Part shown: piece after piece, positions 25,428-33,602 of the stretch
How positions within the stretch are numbered: the stretch's first letter is position 1
Layout of the letters: each line of letters starts with the position of its first letter
Notes under the pieces: model-generated
What the model was told of the DNA's origin: nothing
What the model saw: the letters and a program-made list of their open reading frames with translations, nothing else
Databases searched by the model: none
Program-made: the position numbers and the translations under genes
NCBI GenBank assembly: GCA_033763335.1
Contig: JANRKU010000086.1
Span: forward strand, 1-64,000
Reading direction: 5' to 3'
DNA: 64,000 nucleotides
Source of the DNA: GCA-2794515 sp033763335
GTDB taxonomy: Bacteria > Chloroflexota > Anaerolineae > Aggregatilineales > Phototrophicaceae

Positions 25428-25877
25428 ATGAATACTGCAAACGCTCGTACTATCCTTGCCGAAACCGCCCGCCTCGTGGAATTGACCGCGATTTTTCAAG
25501 CGCGTTATGGCAAATCTTATCGTGTTTCCGCCACCAGCCCAAGTGACGCATGGAAATTGCATCATGCTATTTTGGACACCCAACACATCATCGCCCACCT
25601 CATTGACCCACAAGTGTTGGAACACCCCCATAATCGTTATGGAAAATGGTGGGAACGTCATGATGTGATGGAAGCAAGTATGGCACAACAAATGATTAAC
25701 GAAGTGGCACATCTCATCGCTGTCGTGGCACATTATGAAGCCAACGAACAAGACGGTAAAGCCACATGGTCTCATGCGCTCACCACCACCCAAAGTGCCA
25801 TTGCGGGGATTTTGCACCCACAAGCCTTTGTCGTGCCTGCATCACTCACTCAGGATGTCCAACGCAACGCAAGTTGA
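25428..25877 (+). CDS. Unknown protein with strong promoter and leader
   Basis: 149 residues, helical, with no membrane segment and no recognised domain. Motifs include L-A-E-T-A-R-L-V-E-L, D-A-W-K-L-H-H-A-I-L, a His-rich middle (DVMEASMAQQMINEVAHLIAVVAHYE) and H-A-L-T-T-T-Q-S-A-I. Several His and Glu residues spaced in helices would allow metal or cofactor binding, but this is speculative. The ribosome binding site AAAGGAGG is near-perfect and the promoter is the strongest in the window, with one or two leader hairpins and a clean terminator. It is thus likely an abundant, regulated protein. Function unknown. Confidence 0.6.
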   Translation: MNTANARTILAETARLVELTAIFQARYGKSYRVSATSPSDAWKLHHAILDTQHIIAHLIDPQVLEHPHNRYGKWWERHDVMEASMAQQMINEVAHLIAVVAHYEANEQDGKATWSHALTTTQSAIAGILHPQAFVVPASLTQDVQRNAS

Positions 25878-25912
25878 GGTGTTATGTGTTTAATCACAAA
25901 TAATTTCTGAAG

Positions 25913-25939
25913 AAGCGAGCCACCCAGCTCGCTTTTTTA
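25913..25939 (+). terminator. Intrinsic terminator after the unknown gene
   Basis: Perfect 8-bp stem aagcgagc / gctcgctt with a 6-nt loop and TTTTTTA tail on the plus strand. Confidence 0.85.
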
Positions 25940-25963
25940 TTTCCCCGTCCATTTTTAGGTGAC

Positions 25964-25983
25964 GGGCGCAACATGTTGCGCCC
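25964..25983. repeat. 20-bp palindrome, gggcgcaacatgttgcgccc type
   Basis: Identical to the palindrome at 6662-6681. It lies between the terminator and the end of murJ. Confidence 0.9.
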
Positions 25984-26004
25984 TTACAAAGGTAACGCTA
26001 ACAA

Positions 26005-27663
26005 TTACCCACGCCCACGAATTTTTTGTACCAGCCAGCGCAATTCTTCTAAGCGCAATGCCCATGCCAAAATCAAAAATATGCCAATGCTCATGCCACC
26101 AGAGACGATGAGCAATAACGATTCGCGCACAATCCCATCAGACCCAATCCAATTGGTGAGCAGGGGCAAACTCACAGCGCCCACCACACCCATTGCACCC
26201 GCCGCGATGCCCGTTTTGATGAGCGTCATCCAGAGGCGTTCACCGCCCACACCGCCGATTTTAGGTATGAGTAGAATGGCACTAATCCCCGCGTGCAAAA
26301 TATGTTTGGCGCTATCGGCAATCATCAGGCTTAACAATCCATATTGGTCTACCAATACTAGCGATACGACCATATATGCCACCAAACAGAAAAACCCGAT
26401 AATCGCAGGTGTGAGCGTATCTTGGCGGGCATAAAAGGCATATACTAACAATAAATCCACCGCCGCAAATGGCAATCCTGCCAAATAAACATGCAAGACC
26501 AGCGATGTCATGTGGGTATCGGCAGGGGTGAATGCACCATGTTCAAATAACAGGGCAATGATGGGTGTTCCCAATACGAATAAGCCAATGCAGGCGGGGA
26601 TAATCAGCGCGAAGGTGAGGCGCAATCCCAAACCGAGCGTACTGACGAAAGCGCGATTATTGTCATCGGCAAAATTCTTTTTATCCACAATCAGCGCCGC
26701 TTGACGCGATAGCGTTGGCAAAATGGCGATGCTAATGGCAGTTGCTACCAGCCCTTGCGGAAATTGCATGAGGGTTGTGGCGAGTTCCATATAATTGATG
26801 CTGGAATTCCCTGTGCGACTGGCGAGATTATAACTGAACGGGCGAATCACAAGGGTATCCATAATCAGCGAAAACATCACAGGCAGATAGAGCCATCCGA
26901 TTTTTTTGAGGGCAGGATGCCGAAAATTGAACCGATACCGCGCCTGATTGCCAAAAAGTCCGGGGGCTTGGAGTAGCATTTGTGCCAATGCCCCAATGAG
27001 CCACCCAACAGCAACGGCAGTGATGCCATAATCGGGGCGACTCATCACCCACTGCGGTGTGCCATCTCCCCATTGCATGGTGAGGGCAGGGGGTGGGGTG
27101 AATACGAGGGCAATAACCACAATACACGCATTAAAAATAGTCGTGGCGAAGGCAGGATAGCTAAATACATGCAAGGCATAAAGGGCGGCGCTGATGATGG
27201 CAAAAATCGCCATGAATATCAACGCAGGCGATGTGATGCGGAGCAATGTCACCGCCACCGCTTGAATATCGGCAGAATATCCCCCGCCAAAAATTTGTAC
27301 CACCAACGGCGCACCCAATTGTAGCCCAATCACCAGCACCGACATGAGCAACACGACAATGTTGAGCAATGCCGATACAATCCGCCATAATTCGGCTTTT
27401 CCCTGCTTGGCGACAATTTCGCTCAAAACGGGGATGATTGCCCCATTCACATGCCCTGCAATGAGCAAATCATAGGCACTTTTGGGGATGAGGATGGCAA
27501 CGCGCAAGGCACTCGCCACCGCACTTGCACCGAATAGATTGGTGATGACAATTTCGCGCAATAAGCCTAATACGCGACTGGTGATATTGCCTAATGCGAG
27601 CAAGCCTGTGGCTTTGGCGAGGCGGGTTTCGGTGGCTTGTTGTGATTCGGCTACAAGGCTCAT
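26005..27663 (-). CDS. murJ: MurJ/MviN-type lipid II flippase
   Basis: 552 residues, about 14 hydrophobic helices. The N-terminal cytoplasmic start and first helix (LAKATGLLALGNITSRVLGLLREIVITNLFG) and the conserved A-I-S-I-A-I-L-P-T-L-S-R segment are hallmarks of the MurJ/MviN family. It moves lipid II across the membrane for cell-wall synthesis. Its 5' end overlaps the downstream-encoded cytidylyltransferase-type gene by 4 bp (ATGA), so the two are co-transcribed from the divergent promoter shared with sat-cysC. Family assignment is strong; the gene might alternatively serve another polyprenyl-linked sugar. Confidence 0.9.
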   Translation of the reverse strand: MSLVAESQQATETRLAKATGLLALGNITSRVLGLLREIVITNLFGASAVASALRVAILIPKSAYDLLIAGHVNGAIIPVLSEIVAKQGKAELWRIVSALLNIVVLLMSVLVIGLQLGAPLVVQIFGGGYSADIQAVAVTLLRITSPALIFMAIFAIISAALYALHVFSYPAFATTIFNACIVVIALVFTPPPALTMQWGDGTPQWVMSRPDYGITAVAVGWLIGALAQMLLQAPGLFGNQARYRFNFRHPALKKIGWLYLPVMFSLIMDTLVIRPFSYNLASRTGNSSINYMELATTLMQFPQGLVATAISIAILPTLSRQAALIVDKKNFADDNNRAFVSTLGLGLRLTFALIIPACIGLFVLGTPIIALLFEHGAFTPADTHMTSLVLHVYLAGLPFAAVDLLLVYAFYARQDTLTPAIIGFFCLVAYMVVSLVLVDQYGLLSLMIADSAKHILHAGISAILLIPKIGGVGGERLWMTLIKTGIAAGAMGVVGAVSLPLLTNWIGSDGIVRESLLLIVSGGMSIGIFLILAWALRLEELRWLVQKIRGRG

Positions 27664-28175
27664 GGGAGTCCTTTGATACGGGCGATGAGGGCAGAGGTAC
27701 TGCGTTCTGGCACGAGGTCTATCAACACGACTTGCCCGCCATACGATTCAATCAGAGGGCGTTCTGGCAGGGGTTTGGTGTGATAATCGCCACCTTTTAC
27801 ATAAATATCGGGACGTAGGGCTTCGATTAGTCCATTGGCAGTATCATCTTCAAAAATAATCACCGCCGAAATAGGGATGAGTGCGGCTAATAATCTGGCG
27901 CGTTCTGTGGCGGGGATGAGGGGACGACCAACGCCCTTGAGCCGTGTGGTGCTGGCATCGCCATTGAGTCCCAAAAAGAGGGCATCGCCTAATGCCCGCG
28001 CTTGCTCCAAATAGTCCAAATGCCCCACATGGAGCAGGTCAAAATGCCCGTTGGTAAAGACCAGACGGTGATTTTGCCGATGCAATAGCTCGCGCTGGTG
28101 AATCGCCTGTGAAAGTGTGAGAATTTCTCCCAAAATAGCCCCTATCGTGTGTGAAATGTTTGGGTTATTATGCAA
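27660..28175 (-). CDS. RfaE2-like sugar-phosphate nucleotidyltransferase
   Basis: 171 residues. The nucleotidyltransferase core is clear: F-T-N-G-H-F-D-L-L-H-V-G-H (H-x-G-H motif), G-L-N-G-D-A-S-T, R-P-L-I-P-A-T-E-R-A and I-Y-V-K-G-G-D-Y. This matches the C-terminal half of HldE (D-glycero-beta-D-manno-heptose-1-phosphate adenylyltransferase), found separately as RfaE2. It would join a nucleotide to a sugar 1-phosphate for a surface polymer. No kinase half, GmhA or GmhB is nearby, so heptose as the substrate is not proven. Overlap with murJ suggests a shared cell-envelope role. Confidence 0.8.
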   Translation of the reverse strand: MHNNPNISHTIGAILGEILTLSQAIHQRELLHRQNHRLVFTNGHFDLLHVGHLDYLEQARALGDALFLGLNGDASTTRLKGVGRPLIPATERARLLAALIPISAVIIFEDDTANGLIEALRPDIYVKGGDYHTKPLPERPLIESYGGQVVLIDLVPERSTSALIARIKGLP

Positions 28176-28210
28176 ATCACCATTTTATCAAAATTCCAAA
28201 AGGTGCATAG

Positions 28211-29914
28211 ATGACAGGTTTGATTTCCCCCTATGGTAACACACTCATTAACCTTGTTATACCCCAAGACCAATTAGCAGAAAAATTGGCACATGCCAAG
28301 ACACTCCCCGTTGTGAATTTATCCATGCGGGCAATTTGTGATTTAGAATTGTTGGCGACTGGTGCTTTTTCGCCATTAGCTGGTTTTATGAATCAAGCCG
28401 ATTTTGAATCGGTGGTACACACCATGCGCCTCGCCAATGGCACATTGTTCCCCATGCCCATCGTCCTCCCTGTGCCAGATAATGGTGCATTGTCGTTGGA
28501 TACGGAAGTCGCACTCGCTGATGAACGCAATAATTTGCTGGCAATTTTGCGCCTCGATGAATTATATGCGTGGGATTATACCGCCACCGCCCAAGAAGTC
28601 TTTGGCACCCTCGATACCCGTCATCCCATCGTGGCAGAAATGACCCGTTGGCACAAATTGTTTGCATCGGGCAAATTAGAAGTCCTCAGCTTGCCAAAAC
28701 ACTACGATTTTCTCCCCTTGCGTCGTACCCCTGCGGAAGTCCGTGAAGCCCTTACATCATTTGGCAAATCGAATGTGGTGGCTTTCCAAACCCGTAACCC
28801 CCTCCACCGCGCCCATGAAGAACTGACCAAACGTGCCGCCCGTTCTATTGACGGCACATTGCTTTTGCATCCTGTGGTTGGCATGACCAAACCGGGCGAT
28901 GTTGACCATTTCACCCGTGTGCGGACATATAAGGCGTTGGTAGAAAACCACTATCAACCCCATGAGGTGCTATTGTCATTGCTCAATTTGGCAATGCGGA
29001 TGGGCGGACCGCGTGAAGCCGTCTGGCACGCCATCATTCGCCGTAATCATGGCGCAAATCATTTCATTGTGGGACGTGACCACGCGGGACCGGGCAATGA
29101 TTCCAACGGCAAACCCTTCTATGGACCGTATGATGCCCAAGAATTAGTCGCCCAATTTGCGGATGAAATCGGCGTGAAGATGATTCCCTTCAAGGAATTG
29201 GTCTATTTGGCAGATGAAAATCGGTATGAAGAAGATGATAAAGTGCCAGCAGGGGCAACTGTCAAAAAAATCTCTGGGACACAAGTCCGTGAAGATTATT
29301 TGGGCAAGGGTATCCCCCTGCCAGCATGGTTCACCCACAAAGAAGTGGCAGAAGTCTTGGCAGAAAGTTACCCCCCACTGCACCGTCAAGGTTTCGTGAT
29401 TTGGTTCACAGGATTAAGCGGGTCGGGTAAATCCACCACCGCCGAAATTTTATCGGCATTATTGCTCGAACATGGCAGACAAGCCACCATGTTGGATGGC
29501 GACATTGTCCGCCAACACCTGACAAAAGGGTTGGGATTTTCTCCAGAAGACCGTGATACCAATATTCGGCGCATTGGCTTTGTCGGGAGCGAAATTTGTC
29601 GGCATGGTGGCGCGGTGATTTGTGCCGCCATCAGCCCCTATCGCGCTACCCGTGACGAAGTGCGGGCGATGGTCGGTGAAAATTTCATCGAAGTGTTCGT
29701 GGATACCCCTATTGAGGTTTGTGAAGAACGCGACATCAAAGGCATGTATGCCAAAGCACGGCGCGGGGAAATCAAAGACTTTACGGGTGTAGATGCCCCA
29801 TACGAAGCCCCACTCAAGCCAGAAGTTACCCTGACCACGGTGGAACATACCCCCGAACAAAATGCCCATAAGCTGATTGCGTATTTGCGCTCACGCGGAT
29901 TTGTCCACGCATAA
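28211..29914 (+). CDS. sat-cysC: Fused ATP sulfurylase / APS kinase
   Basis: 567 residues. Residues 1 to about 385 are ATP sulfurylase: F-Q193-T-R-N-P-L-H-R-A-H-E and the G-R-D-H-A-G-P-G motif. Residues about 395-565 are APS kinase with Walker A G-L-S-G-S-G-K-S near 401, L-D-G-D-I-V-R and G-R-motif-like F-V-D-T-P. Together they turn sulfate plus ATP into PAPS, the sulfonate donor or assimilation intermediate. No other sulfate-assimilation gene (cysH, cysI, transporter) is near. A divergent promoter region of only 35 bp is shared with the rfaE2-like gene. Confidence 0.9.
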   Translation: MTGLISPYGNTLINLVIPQDQLAEKLAHAKTLPVVNLSMRAICDLELLATGAFSPLAGFMNQADFESVVHTMRLANGTLFPMPIVLPVPDNGALSLDTEVALADERNNLLAILRLDELYAWDYTATAQEVFGTLDTRHPIVAEMTRWHKLFASGKLEVLSLPKHYDFLPLRRTPAEVREALTSFGKSNVVAFQTRNPLHRAHEELTKRAARSIDGTLLLHPVVGMTKPGDVDHFTRVRTYKALVENHYQPHEVLLSLLNLAMRMGGPREAVWHAIIRRNHGANHFIVGRDHAGPGNDSNGKPFYGPYDAQELVAQFADEIGVKMIPFKELVYLADENRYEEDDKVPAGATVKKISGTQVREDYLGKGIPLPAWFTHKEVAEVLAESYPPLHRQGFVIWFTGLSGSGKSTTAEILSALLLEHGRQATMLDGDIVRQHLTKGLGFSPEDRDTNIRRIGFVGSEICRHGGAVICAAISPYRATRDEVRAMVGENFIEVFVDTPIEVCEERDIKGMYAKARRGEIKDFTGVDAPYEAPLKPEVTLTTVEHTPEQNAHKLIAYLRSRGFVHA

Positions 29915-29924
29915 TGATATAGCC

Positions 29925-29953
29925 TATGCCTTCTCCAGTGCGGAGAAGGCATA
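29925..29953. terminator. Bidirectional hairpin between convergent genes
   Basis: Perfect 12-bp stem tatgccttctcc / ggagaaggcata with a 5-nt loop in the 43-bp gap between sat-cysC and the FkbM gene. It lacks a clear T-run on either strand, so it may be a REP-like terminator. Confidence 0.65.
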
Positions 29954-29957
29954 AGTG

Positions 29958-30773
29958 TCACCGTTTGGCGAACAGGGCATGAATTTCGGTGTCGGCAAAA
30001 AATGGCTCTTGTTCGTGGATAATGGTTGTAAAGCCATGTGCTTCAAGTAGATGAACAATTTTTTCTAGCCGGTTATCACGATTATGCACCTCGATAAATA
30101 CCTGCTGAATTTTATTCCAATCGGCATCATTAATCCCATGCAATACATCTAATTCGCTTTTTTCGGCATCAATTTTCAAAAAATCAATCCGCTCTAGGTG
30201 CTTATCATGGATGAATTGCGATAGGGTTTTGAGTTGGCATGTCACGAATTGTCGCCGATTGATAAATTGGGCAATAAGGTGAATAAATGGGGTTTGTAGG
30301 CGTTTGGGTAAGGCTTGAATCCACGACAATGGGGCAGGGAGTTGATGTAGGCTACGTTGGAGAAGGGTTTTGGTCAGATGTTGGTCTTGTTGTGTAGAAT
30401 CGGGATAAGCAGTAGAGGCAAAGCTGGCATTAGGATAATAGGCAAACGTGATGTCTTGGGCGCGGTCAGATAACCCCATCTGAAAGGCGTGGAGGTTATG
30501 GGGGGCGATACGCATAAAATTGGCTTGTAATAAATCAAAAATTTGCGGGATTGGCTCGAAAGCATACACTTGCACATCGCCCGCGCACATCTCATGCGCC
30601 CATAACGAAAAAATGCCGATATTTGCGCCCACATCCACCACAGTCGCACCTGCACTCAGGTTCAAGTCGTGTTTGATATAATTGCCGACCTCGCCATACA
30701 TCAATAAGGCTTCTTCGCGCCGTATGCTATGCACAGTCATTCCATTGGGTAATTGTGCTAATTGTGATTTCAT
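29958..30773 (-). CDS. FkbM-family methyltransferase
   Basis: 271 residues from the ATG at 30773; the ATG two codons earlier sits only 2 nt from the AAAGG ribosome binding site, so the second is likelier. The SAM-binding motif is V-V-D-V-G-A-N-I-G-I-F-S-L-W-A, then V-Y-A-F-E-P-I-P and L-K-I-D-A-E-K-S-E, classic FkbM. Members O-methylate sugars or small metabolites. It follows the GT28-type gene by a few nucleotides, suggesting that the methylated substrate is a glycolipid or a sugar group. Convergent with sat-cysC. Confidence 0.85.
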   Translation of the reverse strand: MKSQLAQLPNGMTVHSIRREEALLMYGEVGNYIKHDLNLSAGATVVDVGANIGIFSLWAHEMCAGDVQVYAFEPIPQIFDLLQANFMRIAPHNLHAFQMGLSDRAQDITFAYYPNASFASTAYPDSTQQDQHLTKTLLQRSLHQLPAPLSWIQALPKRLQTPFIHLIAQFINRRQFVTCQLKTLSQFIHDKHLERIDFLKIDAEKSELDVLHGINDADWNKIQQVFIEVHNRDNRLEKIVHLLEAHGFTTIIHEQEPFFADTEIHALFAKR

Positions 30774-30784
30774 CTGCATGTCCT

Positions 30785-31915
30785 TTATAAGGCATGTCCA
30801 TGTGCCATGCGCCAGATAATATTGGAAATATCGAACACACCCTCATGCCATTCGCGTTGGATATGGTTTTGGATGTTTGGGGATGTTAACACGCGCTCAA
30901 TGGCGTTGGGCAACTCATGAACATGGATAACCTCTCCCACCCCAGATTGCCTAATCCACGCCTCGTTGTCCCTTTGGACTAAGGCGAGTGATTTCGATTT
31001 GATGGCGAGGATAGCTTTGGCGGTGATAATGGACTCTGTGATAGTCATAGACCCGGGTTTTCCGATAATGATATCGGCGAGATGATAATAATAGACGGGT
31101 GGCTCTGGCAGATAGCTCAAAACGACTTTGGGATAGTGTGTTTTGGTTGAGGTGATTTCTCGATACAATTTGGCGTGTCGTCCACATAAGAAAATGACAT
31201 TAACAGGTTTGTGTGACTGTGCTAATTTCTTTGCACATCGTTTGACCATGACCGAGCCTTGTCCACCAAATCCTACCAGAACAGTGGGGTAGTCGGGATT
31301 TAATCCCAACTGAGTTAAGACCTCACGTTTATTTATATCTGGTTTTTCATAAAATATGGGGTCAATGGGCATCCCTTTGATTGAGATAGCGCGATTTTCC
31401 TCAATGCCCACCTCAATACATTGTTGATGGAGTGTGGGAGTGGGGTTAATATAATAGGCATCTATACGCGAGTCGAACCAATATCTGCTTTTGTTCTCCG
31501 CATAGTCCACAGGGATGATGATATAAGGGCAGGTAGGACACGCCACATGAAGCGCACGCTCTAATAACCAATTGGAGATAGGCAATACAGAGACGACCGC
31601 ATCAGGTGGGTTAGTCTGCCAAAATTTGGCAACGGCGTTAATAGCAAATTGAGGGATATGGGATTGGATAAACTGAAATAGCCCTACTTGTTGGCGCAAA
31701 AACCATGCCTTTTCTCGTTTAACACCCCAATTAAATACATCCACGCCCATACGAGCAATCATCTGCAACACTTTTTGCGATTCTAAAATATCTACCAAGT
31801 TCAAAACACGAACTTGAATCGTGGGATTTTGTATCTTTAAGGCTTTTTCGATAGCAAAGGCGGCTGTGCGATGCCCCGATGTGGCATCAAAATAGATGAT
31901 GTCTACCTGTTTCAT
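30785..31915 (-). CDS. GT28-type glycosyltransferase, MGDG-synthase-like
   Basis: 376 residues. The N-terminal Rossmann half shows F-D-A-T-S-G-H-R-T-A-A, and the C-terminal half V-L-V-G-F-G-G-Q-G-S and D-I-I-I-G-K-P-G-S-M-T-I-T-E-S, the nucleotide-sugar motif of MGDG synthase/UgtP/MurG relatives. It probably moves a sugar from a UDP- or similar donor onto diacylglycerol or another membrane lipid at the cytoplasmic face. No transmembrane helix; membrane association would be peripheral. It is co-transcribed with the FkbM methyltransferase downstream (gap 5-11 nt). Confidence 0.85.
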   Translation of the reverse strand: MKQVDIIYFDATSGHRTAAFAIEKALKIQNPTIQVRVLNLVDILESQKVLQMIARMGVDVFNWGVKREKAWFLRQQVGLFQFIQSHIPQFAINAVAKFWQTNPPDAVVSVLPISNWLLERALHVACPTCPYIIIPVDYAENKSRYWFDSRIDAYYINPTPTLHQQCIEVGIEENRAISIKGMPIDPIFYEKPDINKREVLTQLGLNPDYPTVLVGFGGQGSVMVKRCAKKLAQSHKPVNVIFLCGRHAKLYREITSTKTHYPKVVLSYLPEPPVYYYHLADIIIGKPGSMTITESIITAKAILAIKSKSLALVQRDNEAWIRQSGVGEVIHVHELPNAIERVLTSPNIQNHIQREWHEGVFDISNIIWRMAHGHAL

Positions 31916-32063
31916 ACCTATAACCTTGTCATGTCATGATGATAAATTCTAGCAATTAAGATTGATATCTTATTATGGTGCAAATTAAGAAGCCGATGGG
32001 ATAAAATAAAAAAACTTTAATACCGCGCCTTTTTTCTTTGGCATAAAAAGACCAATTGTGCGA

Positions 32064-32069
32064 TATAAT
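32064..32069 (+). promoter_or_regulatory. -10 box TATAAT
   Basis: Perfect TATAAT 41 nt before the hydrolase ATG at 32111. No good -35 was found. Confidence 0.4.
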
Positions 32070-32110
32070 CGGTGTATCGTGAAACAATTTTTCTGAAAGG
32101 GATATGATTT

Positions 32111-32905
32111 ATGCCATTTGTGACTGTGAATGACAAGCCAATTTATTATGAAAGCGTGGGAACAGGGGAGCCATTGGTGCTGATTCATGCCTTGCTGATG
32201 AATGGGCGCATGTGGTCTGACCAAGTAGCGGCATTTTCTGATAAATATCGGGTGATTACGGTAGATTTGTATGGGTATGGCAAGTCAAAACTCACGGATG
32301 TGCGGGTTCTTGATTATGTAGCCGATATCAAAGGGCTATTAGAGGCACTCGGTATCACAAAAACACATTTGGTCGGGATTTCGATGGGGTCTATGGAGGC
32401 ACAACGTTTCGCACTGACCTATCCGAATATGGTTGAAAAATTGGTGCTGATTAGCACAGGCTCGGCTGGCTTCGATTATCCTGAGAGCGCCGAAGATTGG
32501 TGGGAAGAATTCATCACGGCAGTGAAGGCACATGATTTTATTCATGCCAAGATGGTATTCGCCGCGGCATTCATCAATGGACATCATTACCCCGCCACAG
32601 AAGCCATGAAAGCCCGCGCTCATGCCCTGATGGACGAATACGATTTTAAGCATTTTTTGGATGATACTTTATTGCGGAAAGAATATGATATTACCCTAGC
32701 TGGCTATAAAGCCTATACCACGCCGGTATTGATTCTGGCGGGGGATAATGAACCACCCAATCAGATGGTGGTAGAGGCATCCCAATTTTTGGCGCAACAA
32801 TTTCCCAATGCCAAATGTGTAGTGATTGCCAACGCGGGGCATTTTATCAATTGGCAACAACCAGAGGCATTTAATCGGGCTGTTCTGGATTTTCTGGCTG
32901 GCTAG
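32111..32905 (+). CDS. Alpha/beta hydrolase with complete catalytic triad
   Basis: 264 residues. Expected features are all there: H-A-L near 26-28, V-D-L-Y-G-Y-G-K-S at 51-59, the nucleophile elbow G-I-S91-M-G, the acid Asp212 in L-A-G-D-N and His244 in N-A-G-H-F. It thus contrasts with the serine-less relative at 17270. Substrate unknown; relatives include esterases, haloperoxidases and beta-ketoadipate enol-lactonases. Its last 35 bp overlap the convergent GntR gene. Confidence 0.85.
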   Translation: MPFVTVNDKPIYYESVGTGEPLVLIHALLMNGRMWSDQVAAFSDKYRVITVDLYGYGKSKLTDVRVLDYVADIKGLLEALGITKTHLVGISMGSMEAQRFALTYPNMVEKLVLISTGSAGFDYPESAEDWWEEFITAVKAHDFIHAKMVFAAAFINGHHYPATEAMKARAHALMDEYDFKHFLDDTLLRKEYDITLAGYKAYTTPVLILAGDNEPPNQMVVEASQFLAQQFPNAKCVVIANAGHFINWQQPEAFNRAVLDFLAG

Positions 32906-33602
32906 AGGTGTCTAAATCGGCAAATTCCCCGTGACCGATTAAATCCAACACGGGTAAAAATGGCTTGACATCATCGAGGATGAGCGCGACCATGACTTCT
33001 TGCGCCCCGCGTAAATCGCGCTCACTCATTGCACGGCAAATCGCCTCATAATGGTTGAGCATATCGCGGTGATGAATGGCGTTGCGTGGGGCATAGTGCA
33101 TCCGCATCACCTCCAATAACCATACCTGATTATAAATTTGGTTAAGTAGGGCAGTCGTTTGGGGTTTATTGGCGAGTGTCAATAAAAAGTGATGAATCTC
33201 AAAACGGGTGACTTGCATATCACGCGCATGTCCATATGTGGCTTGGTCACGGGCGATGGTGATAAGTCTGCGAATATGGGCAATTTCGGCGTGGGTGATA
33301 GTCGTCATCACCCACTGCAACACCAATTTTTCCAATGTTCCCCAAATGGTGAATAATTCTTCTGCGCTCACACTGGTGAATTGGCGCACGGTGATGCCAT
33401 AGCGTGGACGTTTGACCAGCCAACCTTCTGCGATGAGCAGATAGAGGGCATCACGGGCAGTATTTTGGCTAATGGACATTTCTTTGGAGAGCGTGAGTTC
33501 TGCCAATTTATCCCCACAGCGATAGACCCCTCCGCGCAAATCGGTGCGGATGGTATCGGCGACAATTTCGGATAAAGTGGCAGATGATTCATTAAGGGGC
33601 AT
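32871..33602 (-). CDS. GntR-family transcriptional regulator (FCD type)
   Basis: 243 residues from the ATG at 33602 (the frame continues to an ATG at 33656 but that lies inside the kinase gene). The N-terminal winged helix-turn-helix reads L-S-K-E-M-S-I-S-Q-N-T-A-R-D-A-L and wing L-V-K-R-P-R-Y-G-I-T-V. The C-terminal domain (about 95-225) is an all-helical FCD effector-binding fold with metal-type histidines (E-I-H-H-F; H-H-R-D-M-L-N-H-Y-E-A). It likely senses a small organic acid. Its start overlaps the kinase stop by 11 bp, so they are co-transcribed; its 3' end overlaps the convergent hydrolase. Confidence 0.85.
   Translation of the reverse strand: MPLNESSATLSEIVADTIRTDLRGGVYRCGDKLAELTLSKEMSISQNTARDALYLLIAEGWLVKRPRYGITVRQFTSVSAEELFTIWGTLEKLVLQWVMTTITHAEIAHIRRLITIARDQATYGHARDMQVTRFEIHHFLLTLANKPQTTALLNQIYNQVWLLEVMRMHYAPRNAIHHRDMLNHYEAICRAMSERDLRGAQEVMVALILDDVKPFLPVLDLIGHGEFADLDTSSQPENPEQPD

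Noticed and set aside
29925..29953. Member of the nested-stem hairpin family
   Set aside because: Its stem is a single continuous 12-bp helix with a 5-nt loop, lacking the TA/GTAT linkers.
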